DNA of 19,552 nt from Dehalococcoides mccartyi (GCA_945888895.1 CAMDAY010000013.1:1-19552), one strand, 5' to 3'; counted from the stretch's first letter, positions 1 to 7,167 are shown. Notes: generated by a model not told the origin, from the letters alone. A program made the numbers and translations.

Positions 1-1
1 C

Positions 2-676
2 ACCCCGTGGTGGCTCGAGGATCTGCGCGCGACCATGGAGTTCCCCCCGGACGCGTACATGCTGCCGAAGATCAACAGCCGCCAGGACGTGCAGGCGTTC
101 GCGGGCGAGGTGATGCAGCTCGAGCAGCAGTACGGGCATCCGCTGGACAGCGTGAAGTTCATCGTCCTCGGCACGGAGACGCCGCGCAGCGTCCTCCAGC
201 TCGACGAGCTCCCGCGCGCCAGCCGCGTCTCCGCGCTGACCTGGGGCGCCGAGGACCTGTCGTCCGCGATCGGCGCCAGCCGCAACCGCGACGAGGCCGG
301 CGTGCTCCTCGACGTGTTCCGGTACTGCCGCGTGCAGACGCTACTCTGCGCCGTTGCCGCAAACGTGCAGCCGCTCGACACGGTGTACGTCGACTTCCGC
401 AACACCGAGGGCTTCCGGCGCGACTGTCAGGAGGCCGTGTGGATGGGCTTCACTGGCCGTCTGACGATCCACCCGGACCAGATCCCCGTCGTCAACGAGC
501 TGTTCACGCCGTCCTCGGACGACATCGCCGCCGCGCACGAACTGATCGAGGCGGTCGAGGTGGGACGCGTCGAGGGTCGCGGGGCGATCACCTTGCGCGG
601 CCAGATGGTGGACGCAGCGCACATCGGCCGCGCGGAGACGGTACTGGCGCGCGCCCGCCAGGCCGGGCTGATCTAG
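2..676 (+). CDS. HpcH/HpaI aldolase / citrate lyase beta (CitE-like) family protein, 5' truncated by window edge
   Basis: The frame is open to the left edge, so the N-terminus lies outside the window; the first internal ATG is at 35. The visible part matches the C-terminal two thirds of CitE-like TIM-barrel lyases. It has the LTWGAEDLSSAIGA segment, whose Asp normally helps bind Mg2+, then DTVYVDFRNTEGFRRDCQ and the family-typical GFTGRLTIHPDQIPVVNELF. Known relatives cleave or condense C-C bonds of acyl-CoA esters (citramalyl-, malyl- or beta-methylmalyl-CoA type) in the cytoplasm. The exact substrate cannot be read from this fragment. The stop is 10 bases before the next gene, so the two are probably co-transcribed. 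Family call is confident, reaction is not. Confidence 0.88.
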   Translation, partial: TPWWLEDLRATMEFPPDAYMLPKINSRQDVQAFAGEVMQLEQQYGHPLDSVKFIVLGTETPRSVLQLDELPRASRVSALTWGAEDLSSAIGASRNRDEAGVLLDVFRYCRVQTLLCAVAANVQPLDTVYVDFRNTEGFRRDCQEAVWMGFTGRLTIHPDQIPVVNELFTPSSDDIAAAHELIEAVEVGRVEGRGAITLRGQMVDAAHIGRAETVLARARQAGLI

Positions 677-686
677 GGGCACCAGG

Positions 687-1169
687 ATGGCGAAGATCGA
701 GTTCGATCCGTCGATGCTGGTGAACGCGCTGACGAAGGCCGGCATCTTCGAGCCGGTCGAGCGGGCTGCCGTGCAGTGGAGCGGCTATTCGCTCCGCTCG
801 TGGGCGAGCACCGACCGCGAGGGCGTCCCGTACATTCCGACGCTGCTGCTCACAACGATCGGACGCACGACCGGCGAACTGCGCTCCCACGCGCTCTTCT
901 ATCTCCGCGACGGACGCGACTTCATCATCGTCGCCTCGAAGGCCGGCTCACCGACGCACCCCGACTGGTACCGCAACATCGAGGAGAATGCGCAGGCGTG
1001 GGTGGACGTCGACCGCCGCCGAGCCCCCGTGCGCGCCGAGGTCCTCGACGACGCCGAGCGCACCCGCCTCTGGCCCGCGCTGGTCACGATGTGGCCGCGG
1101 TACGAGGATCACCAGACGAAGGCGGCACCCCGGATCGTCCCGGTGGTGCGCCTGCGCCCGATCCGCTAG
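687..1169 (+). CDS. Nitroreductase-family, deazaflavin (F420)-dependent-type oxidoreductase (DDN/DUF385-like)
   Basis: This 160-residue protein is about the usual size of the Ddn/FDOR split-beta-barrel family. The diagnostic segments are LLLTTIGRTTGELRSHAL (about residues 53-70) and a PTHPDWYRNIEENAQAWVDV block (about 90-109). Both are hallmark positions of the mycobacterial Ddn-like proteins that use reduced F420 to reduce quinones, nitroimidazoles or other substrates. The start ATG has an AGGGG element eight bases upstream. It follows the CitE-like gene by 10 bases, so it is likely the second gene of that operon. F420 use is inferred from family; no F420 biosynthesis gene is in this window. 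A 13-bp hairpin starts 14 bases after its stop. Confidence 0.85.
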   Translation: MAKIEFDPSMLVNALTKAGIFEPVERAAVQWSGYSLRSWASTDREGVPYIPTLLLTTIGRTTGELRSHALFYLRDGRDFIIVASKAGSPTHPDWYRNIEENAQAWVDVDRRRAPVRAEVLDDAERTRLWPALVTMWPRYEDHQTKAAPRIVPVVRLRPIR

Positions 1170-1182
1170 CGGCTGGGCCCCC

Positions 1183-1213
1183 CACCCCCTCCCCCGCGAG
1201 GGGGGAGGGGGTG
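1183..1213 (+). terminator. GC-rich 13-bp hairpin after the F420-type oxidoreductase gene
   Basis: A perfect inverted repeat, CACCCCCTCCCCC (1183-1195) and GGGGGAGGGGGTG (1201-1213), encloses a GCGAG loop 14 bases after the stop codon. There is no T-tract, so it is not a classical intrinsic terminator. It may stall polymerase or protect the 3' end. It is also the leading hairpin of the composite repeat described next. Confidence 0.5.
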
Positions 1214-1340
1214 AGAACTACGAGAACTGGAAACGCACGATCCCGCCGGGAGTGTGAGGGGCGCAGCTCCTCACGGTTGGTTCTCTTCTCTGAACCCCTC
1301 CCGCGCCGGGAGGGGCAGGGCTGGGCCGCCCCACGCGGCC
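1183..1340 (+). repeat. Composite hairpin repeat, copy A (plus orientation)
   Basis: This copy reads, in order: the 13-bp hairpin at 1183-1213; a short ACGAGAACTGGAAACGC segment; an 8-bp hairpin (one G-T pair) at 1254-1274; a core hairpin CCCCTCCCG/CGGGAGGGG at 1295-1303 and 1307-1315; and a tail CAGGGCTGGGCCGCCCCACG. The middle arm matches copy C (16875-16975, reverse complement) at 19 of 20 bases in CCGCCGGGAGTGTGAGGGGC. The tail matches copy B at 17 of 20. It fills the gap between the oxidoreductase gene and the end of the convergent FmdB gene. No coding sequence is seen in it. It could be a REP/MITE-like element or a structured 3' UTR module. Confidence 0.75.
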
Positions 1341-1366
1341 ACCTCGGCAGGACTCCCGCCCGAGAT

Positions 1367-1645
1367 CTACGCTCCCGCGCCGGGGCCATGCGAATGCCCG
1401 GACTCACCGGTGCCGTGCGAGTGCCCGCCGTGCGACCACGTGCCAGCTCCGCCGCCCGCGGGCGCCGTACCGACCGAGGGCGCACCGCTCTTCACGGACG
1501 CACCGGAGCGCCCGATCGCCGTGAAGACACGTCGCGCGGGCTTGCCGCAGACCGGACACGCCGCGGCATCACGCGCGGCCGAGGCCTTGCGCGTCACCTC
1601 GAACTCCACGTCGCAGGGGTCGCAGCGGAACGGGTAGATCGGCAT
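1367..1645 (-). CDS. FmdB-type zinc-ribbon protein with His-rich tail
   Basis: The start is placed at the ATG beginning MPIYPFRCDPC because FmdB_N proteins begin almost exactly this way; a longer in-frame start at 1699 adds 18 unrelated residues. The 92-residue protein has a four-cysteine zinc ribbon (C8, C11, C30, C33, the last pair as CPVCGK). A Gly/Ala-rich stretch follows, then a tail with the repeated pattern SHGGHSHGTGESGHSHG. FmdB proteins were named as putative regulators linked to formamidase/amidase genes, but their biochemical role is unsettled. The His-rich tail could chelate Zn, Ni or Cu (inference). A GGAGGAGG ribosome-binding sequence lies about 13 bases upstream, longer spacing than usual. 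Confidence 0.85.
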   Translation of the reverse strand: MPIYPFRCDPCDVEFEVTRKASAARDAAACPVCGKPARRVFTAIGRSGASVKSGAPSVGTAPAGGGAGTWSHGGHSHGTGESGHSHGPGAGA

Positions 1646-1703
1646 TTGCGGCGGCGTTCCTCCTCCGGCATCATCAAGGGCATCTGCGAATACTTGCAAT
1701 AAG

Positions 1704-1718
1704 GCGGGTTTAACCCGC
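1704..1718. promoter_or_regulatory. Perfect 7-1-7 inverted repeat between divergent genes (possible operator)
   Basis: GCGGGTT-T-AACCCGC is a perfect palindrome with a one-base centre. It lies in the 92-base gap between the divergent FmdB gene (start 1645) and the uncharacterised gene at 1738. A one-base loop disfavours an RNA hairpin of full length, so a dimeric protein binding site is the likelier reading. No promoter elements that convince me are seen around it. Confidence 0.35.
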
Positions 1719-1737
1719 TCCGACGGGACGGCGCGCG

Positions 1738-2418
1738 ATGGCTCGAGTCATGGTGATCGGGGACAACAGCCTGCCGTGGGAGCGCACGCACGAGCTGCGC
1801 GCGCTCTGCCAGTCGTACGCCGCGTATCTCGGCGAGCCGGTCGAGTTCATCTGGGCGCGCCCGGAGCTGGCCGGCCTCGCGCGTGACGCCGTCGCGCCGA
1901 TGAGCGGCGACGCGCCTGTGGAGACGCTGCTGCCGTTCCGGGTGCAGACGGAGGGCATGCCCGCCGCCGCCATGGTCTCGGACGACCAGGGCAACGCCGA
2001 CTGGTCCGCGATGTGGGAGTCCTTCTGCGAGCTGGCCTTCTTCGGCGGCCCGCCGCATCGAGGTGACGACAATCGTGTCCGAGCGCTCGCCGAGATTCCC
2101 CGGGCGATCCCGAACGGCACCTTCGACCCGATCGCCGAGATCCGCCGCGGCATCTACCTGACCACTGGCCTGTTCTCGGAGCCGTCCGAGATTCCCGGGT
2201 GGCTCGCGATCTCCTGCCGCTCTCGCAAGCACGCCGCCTGGATGTGCGCCTGCATCCTCCTCGAGAACGTCGACGCGCGCCTCGACGACGAGGAGCGCCT
2301 GCTCGTCCCGGCGGCGCCCTCGTTCACCCTCAAGGACGAGGTGAAGAGCGTGATCACCGTCGTCGCAAAGGTGCACCACTACTGGGAGATGCACGCCGTG
2401 GTGTACGGCATCGAGTAG
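1738..2418 (+). CDS. Conserved-looking protein of unknown function
   Basis: I do not recognise a named family for this 226-residue protein. It has no signal peptide or membrane segment and is probably cytoplasmic. Features that look constrained are a segment with FFGGPPHRGDDNRVRALAEI (about residues 101-120) and then IRRGIYLTTGLFSEP (about 135-149). A possibly metal- or nucleotide-related AWMCACILLENVDAR helix follows, and the C-terminal part contains DEVKSVITVVAKVHHYW. Codon use and amino-acid composition look like those of a normal gene, and overlapping frames are Arg-rich shadows. The start at 1738 lacks a strong ribosome-binding site; the in-frame ATG at 1750 is an alternative. It sits alone between a divergent FmdB gene and an MFS carrier 48 bases downstream. 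Confidence 0.75.
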   Translation: MARVMVIGDNSLPWERTHELRALCQSYAAYLGEPVEFIWARPELAGLARDAVAPMSGDAPVETLLPFRVQTEGMPAAAMVSDDQGNADWSAMWESFCELAFFGGPPHRGDDNRVRALAEIPRAIPNGTFDPIAEIRRGIYLTTGLFSEPSEIPGWLAISCRSRKHAAWMCACILLENVDARLDDEERLLVPAAPSFTLKDEVKSVITVVAKVHHYWEMHAVVYGIE

Positions 2419-2454
2419 CCCTCGACGTCCCGCGCTCGCAGGGAGCCAACCGCG

Positions 2455-2460
2455 TAGGAT
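2455..2460 (+). promoter_or_regulatory. Possible -10 element giving a leaderless MFS transcript
   Basis: TAGGAT matches four of six bases of the -10 consensus and ends six bases before the MFS start ATG at 2467. Transcription would therefore begin at or next to the start codon. No -35 element is obvious. This is a weak prediction. Confidence 0.25.
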
Positions 2461-2466
2461 GCGCCG

Positions 2467-3756
2467 ATGGTGAGACGGCTGCTTCCCGGGGTGTACGAGG
2501 GCTGGATCGTGGTTGCCGGCGGCGGCGTCATGATCCTCGCGATCGGCTCCATCTTTTTTTGGGGCATGGGCGCGATCTTCAACGAGATGATCGCCGAGTT
2601 CGGCTGGACCGTCGCCGCAACGGCGATGGCCTTCTCGCTTCGCACCGAGGTCTCCGGCGTGGCCGCGCCAGTCATCGGCGCAATCATGGACCGCATCGGC
2701 GTGCAGCGCGTGATGCTCGTCGGCGTCGTGCTGACGGCCCTCGGCTTCGGCTACATCTCCATCGTCGACACGCTGTGGGAGTTCTACGCGGGGATGGTGC
2801 TCGCGGCGATTGGCACCTCGGCGTGCGGCTACCCGGCGTGCTTTGCCGCCGTCGCGACGTGGTTCAACCGTCGACGTTCCAGCGCGATGGCGATCATCAC
2901 CGTCGGCGGCGGCATCGGCGGGGCCTCGACGCTCGTCGTGGGACAGCTGGTCGAGGAGTTCGGCTGGCGACTCGCGCTGCGGCTGCTCGCGGTGTTCATC
3001 CTGTTCGCCGGCCTCGCGATCGCCGCCAACGTGCGATCGCGTCCCGCGAATCACCCCCAGCCGATGGATGGCGTGGCCAGCGAGTCTGTGACCGTGCGCG
3101 CGGCAGGCGATATGTGGGGCGTGCCCATCCGCGAGGCACTGCTGTCCCGGCCGTTCATCATGATGTCGCTCGGGCTGATCGCGCTGTCCTTCGCGACCAA
3201 CGCGGTGGTCGTCCACCAGATCCCGTACTTCGAGCGCGACCTCGACACGTCGAAGGCGCTCGCGGCGACCGGCGTCGCGGTCTTCTCCTTCGTTTCCATC
3301 GCCGGGCGGCTGGGGATCGGCGTGCTGGCCGACCGCTACTCGAAGCGATCGATGCTCGCGCTGACGGGCGTGCTGACGGTCGTCGGCGGGACGATCCTCG
3401 CCTTCGCGAGCACCGCCACGATGGCGATGGTCGGCATCCTCGTGATCGCTCCCGCCTTCGGCGGCCTGATCCCCGTGCGCCCGGCGATTCTCGCAGACTA
3501 CTTTGGCACGAGGCACTTCGGGACGATCAACGGCGTCGCCACGCTGGTGACTACGACTGGTGGCGCGGCGGGCCCGTGGGTGGTGGGCTGGATGGTCGAC
3601 GTCAGCGGGAGCTACATGCAGGGCTGGCTCGTCTGCGTGGTGATGGCCGCCGTCGCCATCCCGCTGCTCCTGCTCTCCTCGCCGCCCACCGCGCTCATCG
3701 AGCGGTACCGCCCGACAGTGTCCGAGCCGAGCAGTCCGTCCCTCGCCACGCACTGA
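2467..3756 (+). CDS. MFS transporter (monocarboxylate / oxalate-formate antiporter-like)
   Basis: The 429-residue protein has about twelve hydrophobic segments in two halves, the normal length for the Major Facilitator Superfamily. A motif-A-like loop GAIMDRIGVQRVM follows the second segment (about residues 74-86), and a matching GRLGIGVLADRYSKR lies in the second half (about 280-294). The N-terminal GVYEGWIVVAGGG and the FWGMGAIFNEM segment resemble the OFA/MCT branch, which moves small carboxylates. Substrate is not readable. It converges on a CoA transferase gene with 22 bases between stops. That is compatible with uptake of an organic acid activated by CoA transfer, but opposite strands make this only a suggestion. 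Confidence 0.88.
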   Translation: MVRRLLPGVYEGWIVVAGGGVMILAIGSIFFWGMGAIFNEMIAEFGWTVAATAMAFSLRTEVSGVAAPVIGAIMDRIGVQRVMLVGVVLTALGFGYISIVDTLWEFYAGMVLAAIGTSACGYPACFAAVATWFNRRRSSAMAIITVGGGIGGASTLVVGQLVEEFGWRLALRLLAVFILFAGLAIAANVRSRPANHPQPMDGVASESVTVRAAGDMWGVPIREALLSRPFIMMSLGLIALSFATNAVVVHQIPYFERDLDTSKALAATGVAVFSFVSIAGRLGIGVLADRYSKRSMLALTGVLTVVGGTILAFASTATMAMVGILVIAPAFGGLIPVRPAILADYFGTRHFGTINGVATLVTTTGGAAGPWVVGWMVDVSGSYMQGWLVCVVMAAVAIPLLLLSSPPTALIERYRPTVSEPSSPSLATH

Positions 3757-3778
3757 CCTCGGGGCGCGCTACTGCCAG

Positions 3779-5053
3779 TTATGCGATCGCGCCGCGCGCG
3801 CGCAACGCCGCGATCTCCGCGTCCGAGTAGCCAGCGCCGCGCAGCACCTCGTCGGTGTGGCGCCCGAGCATCGGCGAGGAGCCCTGCGCCTCCAGCGGGG
3901 TCGCGCTCATCCGTAGCAGCGGGCTGACCTGCGTCTCCTCGCCCGTCACGTCGTGGTGCAGTTGCACCGTCATGTCGTTCGCCAGCGTCTGGGGGTCGAG
4001 CATCGCTTCCTCGACGAAGTTCACCGGGCCGCACGGCACGCCGTGAGCCTCGAGGCGCTCCAGCCATTCGGCGGTCGTCAGTTCGCGGAACCGCGCCTCC
4101 ACCTTGCCGACCTCGATCGTCGCGCGTGCGACGTGCTCGGGGTTGCGCGCGTCGAACTCCGGGTCGTACAGGCCGAGGTACTCGGTCGGGATCGCCGCGC
4201 GCACCTTGGCGCGGAGCGACGGCGATAGCGCGCCGACGGCGACGGCGCCGTCCTTGGTCGCATAGGCGCGGTAGTAGACGTTGCCGACGCGCGGCACGCC
4301 CCCCGCCCCGTGGGCCTCGAGCACCTGCGCGTACGGGGCGCCCTGCGCGCGGAGCTCCTCGACCATCGCCATCTTCTGGTACTTCAGGTCGTCGCCCAGC
4401 GGCAGGTCCATGCCGTACATGCCCTGCATCGCGAGGGCGGTGTTGAGCAGCGTGGTCTCGATGAACTGGCCTTCGCCGGTCTTCTCACGGTGGTACAGCG
4501 CGGCGCACGCGGCCCAGGCGATCGCGATCCCGGTGCCGTAGTCTGCCATCGGTGACGCGGTGATCGTGCCCGGCGACCCGCCCTCGTCGAGCTTGCCATC
4601 AGCGGCCATCAGCCCGGACACGGCCTGCGCGATGATGTCGTAGCCGGGGCGGTTCGCCCACGGCCCCTTCCGTCCCCACGCTGTGTTGTCGATGTAGATC
4701 AGGTCGGGCCGCAGCGCGCGCAACGTCGCGTCGTCGATGCCGAGCTTGGCCGAGACATCCGGCCGGTAGTTGATCACGACGATGTCGATGTCCGGCACGA
4801 GCCGGTGGACCACTTCGCGTGCGGCAGGGTCCTCGAGGTTCAGGACAAGCGACTTCTTGCCGCGGTTCAGCGCGTGGAAGTGCTTCGACTCACCGGGCAT
4901 GAACTGGGAGTACAGACGCCAGGGCTCGCCCTCCGGCGGCTCGACCTTGATCACCTCGGCGCCCATGTCGGAGAGGTTCTGGCAGCCGAACGGGCCGGCG
5001 ATGATCTGCGAGAACTCGAGGACACGAATGCCGACGAGCGGTCCGGATGCCAT
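3779..5053 (-). CDS. CaiB/BaiF family (family III) CoA transferase
   Basis: The 424-residue protein has the usual family length and opening, GIRVLEFSQIIAGPFGCQ (residues 8-25) and AEVIKVEPPEGEPWR (32-46). It then has NYRPDVSAKLG, and MADYGTG with Asp171 aligned to the catalytic aspartate that forms the CoA-linked intermediate in formyl-CoA transferase. HREKTGEGQFIETTLL follows. The enzyme moves CoA between carboxylic acids in the cytoplasm. Specificity cannot be assigned from sequence; carnitine, succinate/formyl or aromatic acids are all known in the family. The start ATG has GAGGGAG six bases upstream. No partner dehydrogenase is adjacent, so the pathway is unknown. Confidence 0.93.
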   Translation of the reverse strand: MASGPLVGIRVLEFSQIIAGPFGCQNLSDMGAEVIKVEPPEGEPWRLYSQFMPGESKHFHALNRGKKSLVLNLEDPAAREVVHRLVPDIDIVVINYRPDVSAKLGIDDATLRALRPDLIYIDNTAWGRKGPWANRPGYDIIAQAVSGLMAADGKLDEGGSPGTITASPMADYGTGIAIAWAACAALYHREKTGEGQFIETTLLNTALAMQGMYGMDLPLGDDLKYQKMAMVEELRAQGAPYAQVLEAHGAGGVPRVGNVYYRAYATKDGAVAVGALSPSLRAKVRAAIPTEYLGLYDPEFDARNPEHVARATIEVGKVEARFRELTTAEWLERLEAHGVPCGPVNFVEEAMLDPQTLANDMTVQLHHDVTGEETQVSPLLRMSATPLEAQGSSPMLGRHTDEVLRGAGYSDAEIAALRARGAIA

Positions 5054-5125
5054 GCGCGCTCCCTCGGCGGCTCACCCGTGAGCCGCGTCTGAAGCGCATC
5101 CTAGGAGGCCGCCGCTCGCCTGACC

Positions 5126-5153
5126 ACCCCGAGGGCCATCACACCCTCGAGGT
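5126..5153. terminator. Hairpin between the 48-aa membrane protein gene and the CoA transferase gene
   Basis: ACCCCGAGGG (5126-5135) pairs with CCCTCGAGGT (5144-5153) across an 8-base loop, nine pairs plus one mismatch. It begins 15 bases past the stop of the small minus-strand gene ending at 5168. No T-tract is present, so termination activity is only likely. Confidence 0.4.
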
Positions 5154-5167
5154 AGCCGACGCGACGG

Positions 5168-5314
5168 TCACGAGGCGCGGCGGCCCGTCACCAGGTTGTA
5201 GATCAGCACCACCAGCGCGACGACGAGCAGCAGGTGGATCAGCCCACCCGCGATGTCTACCGCGAAGCCGACCAGCCAGAACACCAGCAGTAGCGCGATC
5301 AGTCCCCACAGCAT
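5168..5314 (-). CDS. Small membrane protein, lmo0937 family-like (48 aa)
   Basis: The minus strand from ATG at 5314 to TGA encodes 48 residues beginning MLWGLIALLLVFWLVGFAVD and ending LVTGRRAS. It has two hydrophobic helices (about residues 2-19 and 22-41) around a DIAGG turn and a basic C-terminus. This is the pattern of the lmo0937-type short membrane proteins found across many bacteria, whose function is unknown. GGGG lies about six bases upstream of the start. The gene is shorter than common ORF cut-offs and is easily missed. It lies downstream of the spermidine-synthase-like gene on the same strand, separated by repeat copy B. Larger overlapping frames here are Arg/Pro-rich and look spurious. 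Confidence 0.75.
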   Translation of the reverse strand: MLWGLIALLLVFWLVGFAVDIAGGLIHLLLVVALVVLIYNLVTGRRAS

Positions 5315-5489
5315 TGGCGTCCCCGTTCATCCTCGGCCGCGCATTGGCGCACCGCCCGAGAGGCACCACGCTAGGGCACCGCCGTCGCGTGCTGGGTAAC
5401 ACGATCGCGCGAACCATCCCGTGGCAGTTGCAACGGGGGCAGGCTGAGCGTGGGTCGCGCGGTGAGGCGCCCCGACTTCGAGGGCGGTC

Positions 5490-5655
5490 GACGCGGCAGT
5501 GTGGGGCGGCCCACCTCTGCCCCTCCCGGCGCGGGAGGAGGTAGAGACGAAGGGGCTCCGCGCTTTCGAGCATCCCGAATCTCGGATGGGGGCGCCATGG
5601 CGCGTATGCCAGTTGGCTCGCTATCCCCCTCGCCCACGCAGTGGGGGAGGGCGGG
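5490..5655 (-). repeat. Composite hairpin repeat, copy B (minus orientation); otherwise empty gap
   Basis: Read on the minus strand it starts 23 bases after the stop of the spermidine-synthase-like gene. First comes a hairpin at 5627-5651 (11 positions, one G-G mismatch, loop GCA), then a CGAGCCAACTGGCATACGC segment recalling copy A. Next is a hairpin at 5571-5588 with a bulged G, a partly paired CGAAAG...CTTCG region, the core at 5520-5538 and a tail CAGAGGTGGGCCGCCCCACA. Its middle arm matches copy D rather than A or C. The rest of the gap 5315-5489 shows nothing I can interpret. Confidence 0.72.
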
Positions 5656-5673
5656 GGGGAGGGTCGCCTCCGG

Positions 5674-6339
5674 CTAGCGGCGCACGCCGAGGAAGACGGT
5701 GTGTCGCTTGCCCTTCGTCCCGTGCGCGGTCACGAGGTGCGTCGAGGGCAGGAAGCCCGCGGACTTGAGCTTCCGCTCGAATCCACGTTCGTTGTCGATC
5801 GCCCAGATCGCGAGCCCGCCGCCCGGCCGCAGCGCGCGGTGCGACGCGGCGAGGCCCCCCTGCGTGTACAACCAGGAGTTCCCCTTCTGGGTGGGTGCGC
5901 TCGGGCCGTTGTCCACATCGAGCAGGATCGCGTCGAAGCGCTGCGCCTCGCTCTGGCGGATCGTCTTGCCGACGTCGCCCATCACCACCTGCACGCGCGG
6001 GTCTTCCAGGGGATTGCCCGCCAGCGGGCCGAGCGGGCCGCGGTTCCACTCGACCACCTCGGGGATCAGCTCCCCGACGATCGCGTGGCCATCCTCCGGC
6101 AGCAGGTCGAGCGCCGCGCGGAGCGTGAACCCCATCCCGAGCCCGCCGATGAGCACGCTGGCGCCGCCCCGGGGGTGCGGGCAGGCGAGCGACATCATCG
6201 CGTCCTCGGAGCCGTGCATTCGGCTGGTCATCAGGTCGTAGCCCTCGGCGCGGATCACGTACTCGCCGTCGTGACGGCGCAGTTCGAGGGTGCCGCCATC
6301 AGGCGTGCGCGCGCTGTCGAGGAACTCCCATGGCTTCAT
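5674..6339 (-). CDS. Spermidine synthase-like / class I methyltransferase-fold protein
   Basis: This 221-residue protein has a Rossmann-type start to its core, VLIGGLGMGFTLRAALDLL (residues 62-80). Then come a GELIPEVVEWNRGPLG segment, PRVQVVMGDVGKTI (114-127), and FDAILLDVDNGPSAPT (135-150). The last is the position of the spermidine synthase catalytic Asp region. The family transfers aminopropyl groups or is a catalytically unassigned relative. The protein is shorter than typical SpeE (about 280) and lacks much of the N-terminal beta-domain, so true polyamine synthesis is uncertain. It starts 36 bases after the FMN reductase gene on the same strand, suggesting one transcript. A hairpin of repeat copy B follows its stop. 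Confidence 0.82.
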   Translation of the reverse strand: MKPWEFLDSARTPDGGTLELRRHDGEYVIRAEGYDLMTSRMHGSEDAMMSLACPHPRGGASVLIGGLGMGFTLRAALDLLPEDGHAIVGELIPEVVEWNRGPLGPLAGNPLEDPRVQVVMGDVGKTIRQSEAQRFDAILLDVDNGPSAPTQKGNSWLYTQGGLAASHRALRPGGGLAIWAIDNERGFERKLKSAGFLPSTHLVTAHGTKGKRHTVFLGVRR

Positions 6340-6375
6340 GCCTCAACGATAACGGTCATACCCGTCGGGCGCCCG

Positions 6376-6948
6376 CTACCCCTCGCGCGTCGAGGGTGGC
6401 CGAAGCGGAAGGATCCGCCCGGTAGCGCTGGTTGCATCGGCGAGCAGGGCGAGCGTTGCGATCAGCCCGTCCAGGTCGGCGGCGGCCTCGGCCTTCGGCA
6501 CGCCCGCCTCGAAGTCCGCCGCGCTCAGGAAGACGGCGGTCGGCGCGTGGATCACTCCGAACCACGCGAGGACATCGCGCAGGTGACGCTCGACACCGAG
6601 GGCGTGATCGCGCGTGTTCCCCATCGCCATGATCCCGGCGGGTTTCCCCTCTAGCGCCTCCACGGGGACGACGTCGAGGAGATTCTTCAGCACCCCCGTG
6701 AACGACCCGCGGTAGACGGGGCTGGCGAAGAGCACCGCGTCCGCGCCGCGCAGCCGATCGATGACGCCCGCCGTCTCGTCACCCTCCACGGGCGCGGCCC
6801 CCGCGAATCCCGTCCGCACGGCCGCGAGGTCGAGGACCTCCACCGTCGCGAGGCTGGCGTCCGAGCGCTGCGCCGCCTCGTTCACCGTGCGGTGCATGCG
6901 TCCGGGCGGGGTGACGGAACCAAGGATAATCAGCATTCGTTTACTCAT
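6376..6948 (-). CDS. NADPH-dependent FMN reductase (flavodoxin-like fold)
   Basis: The start is set at the ATG giving MSKRMLIILGSVTPPGR, since this is the expected first beta-strand and FMN-phosphate loop; upstream in-frame codons add 38 atypical residues. AGAGG lies about seven bases before this ATG. The 190-residue product contains FASPVYRGSFTGVLKNLLD (about residues 73-91), the classic flavin-binding segment of SsuE/ArsH-type reductases, then GKPAGIMAMGN. It reduces FMN with NAD(P)H in the cytoplasm, often supplying a monooxygenase; no such partner is adjacent. It heads the minus-strand group with the spermidine-synthase-like gene and is divergent from the transglycosylase gene. The 219-base gap between them shows no clear promoter. 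Confidence 0.9.
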   Translation of the reverse strand: MSKRMLIILGSVTPPGRMHRTVNEAAQRSDASLATVEVLDLAAVRTGFAGAAPVEGDETAGVIDRLRGADAVLFASPVYRGSFTGVLKNLLDVVPVEALEGKPAGIMAMGNTRDHALGVERHLRDVLAWFGVIHAPTAVFLSAADFEAGVPKAEAAADLDGLIATLALLADATSATGRILPLRPPSTREG

Positions 6949-7167
6949 CACGAGACCTCTTCTGTCGGACGCGACCAGAGAACGTTCATCATCCCCGACA
7001 CGTTCATCTATCGAAAGCACCCGCCCGGCACTGAGATCCGGATCGAATCCCGTTCGCACCACCGGTCGGTACGGTTTTGCTATCTCAGTGATGGTTGTTC
7101 GTTACCGGGATGCATCAGGATAGGTTCTACGCTGACGTCATCGTGGGCGAACTGATAGAAGGAACGC

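Noticed and set aside
1594..3753. 719-codon open frame on the minus strand opposite the unknown gene and the MFS gene
   Set aside because: Its product is Arg/His/Asp/Gly-rich low complexity, typical of the antisense of high-GC genes, and it crosses two well-supported genes and their gap.
5139..5573. 144-codon minus-strand frame across the gap 5139-5573
   Set aside because: It runs through repeat copy B and overlaps the 48-residue membrane protein in another frame; composition is Pro/Arg-rich without any motif.
7030..7070. Possible tRNA T-arm (GGATCGAATCC)
   Set aside because: No matching acceptor stem, anticodon arm or D-arm at the right distances on either strand.
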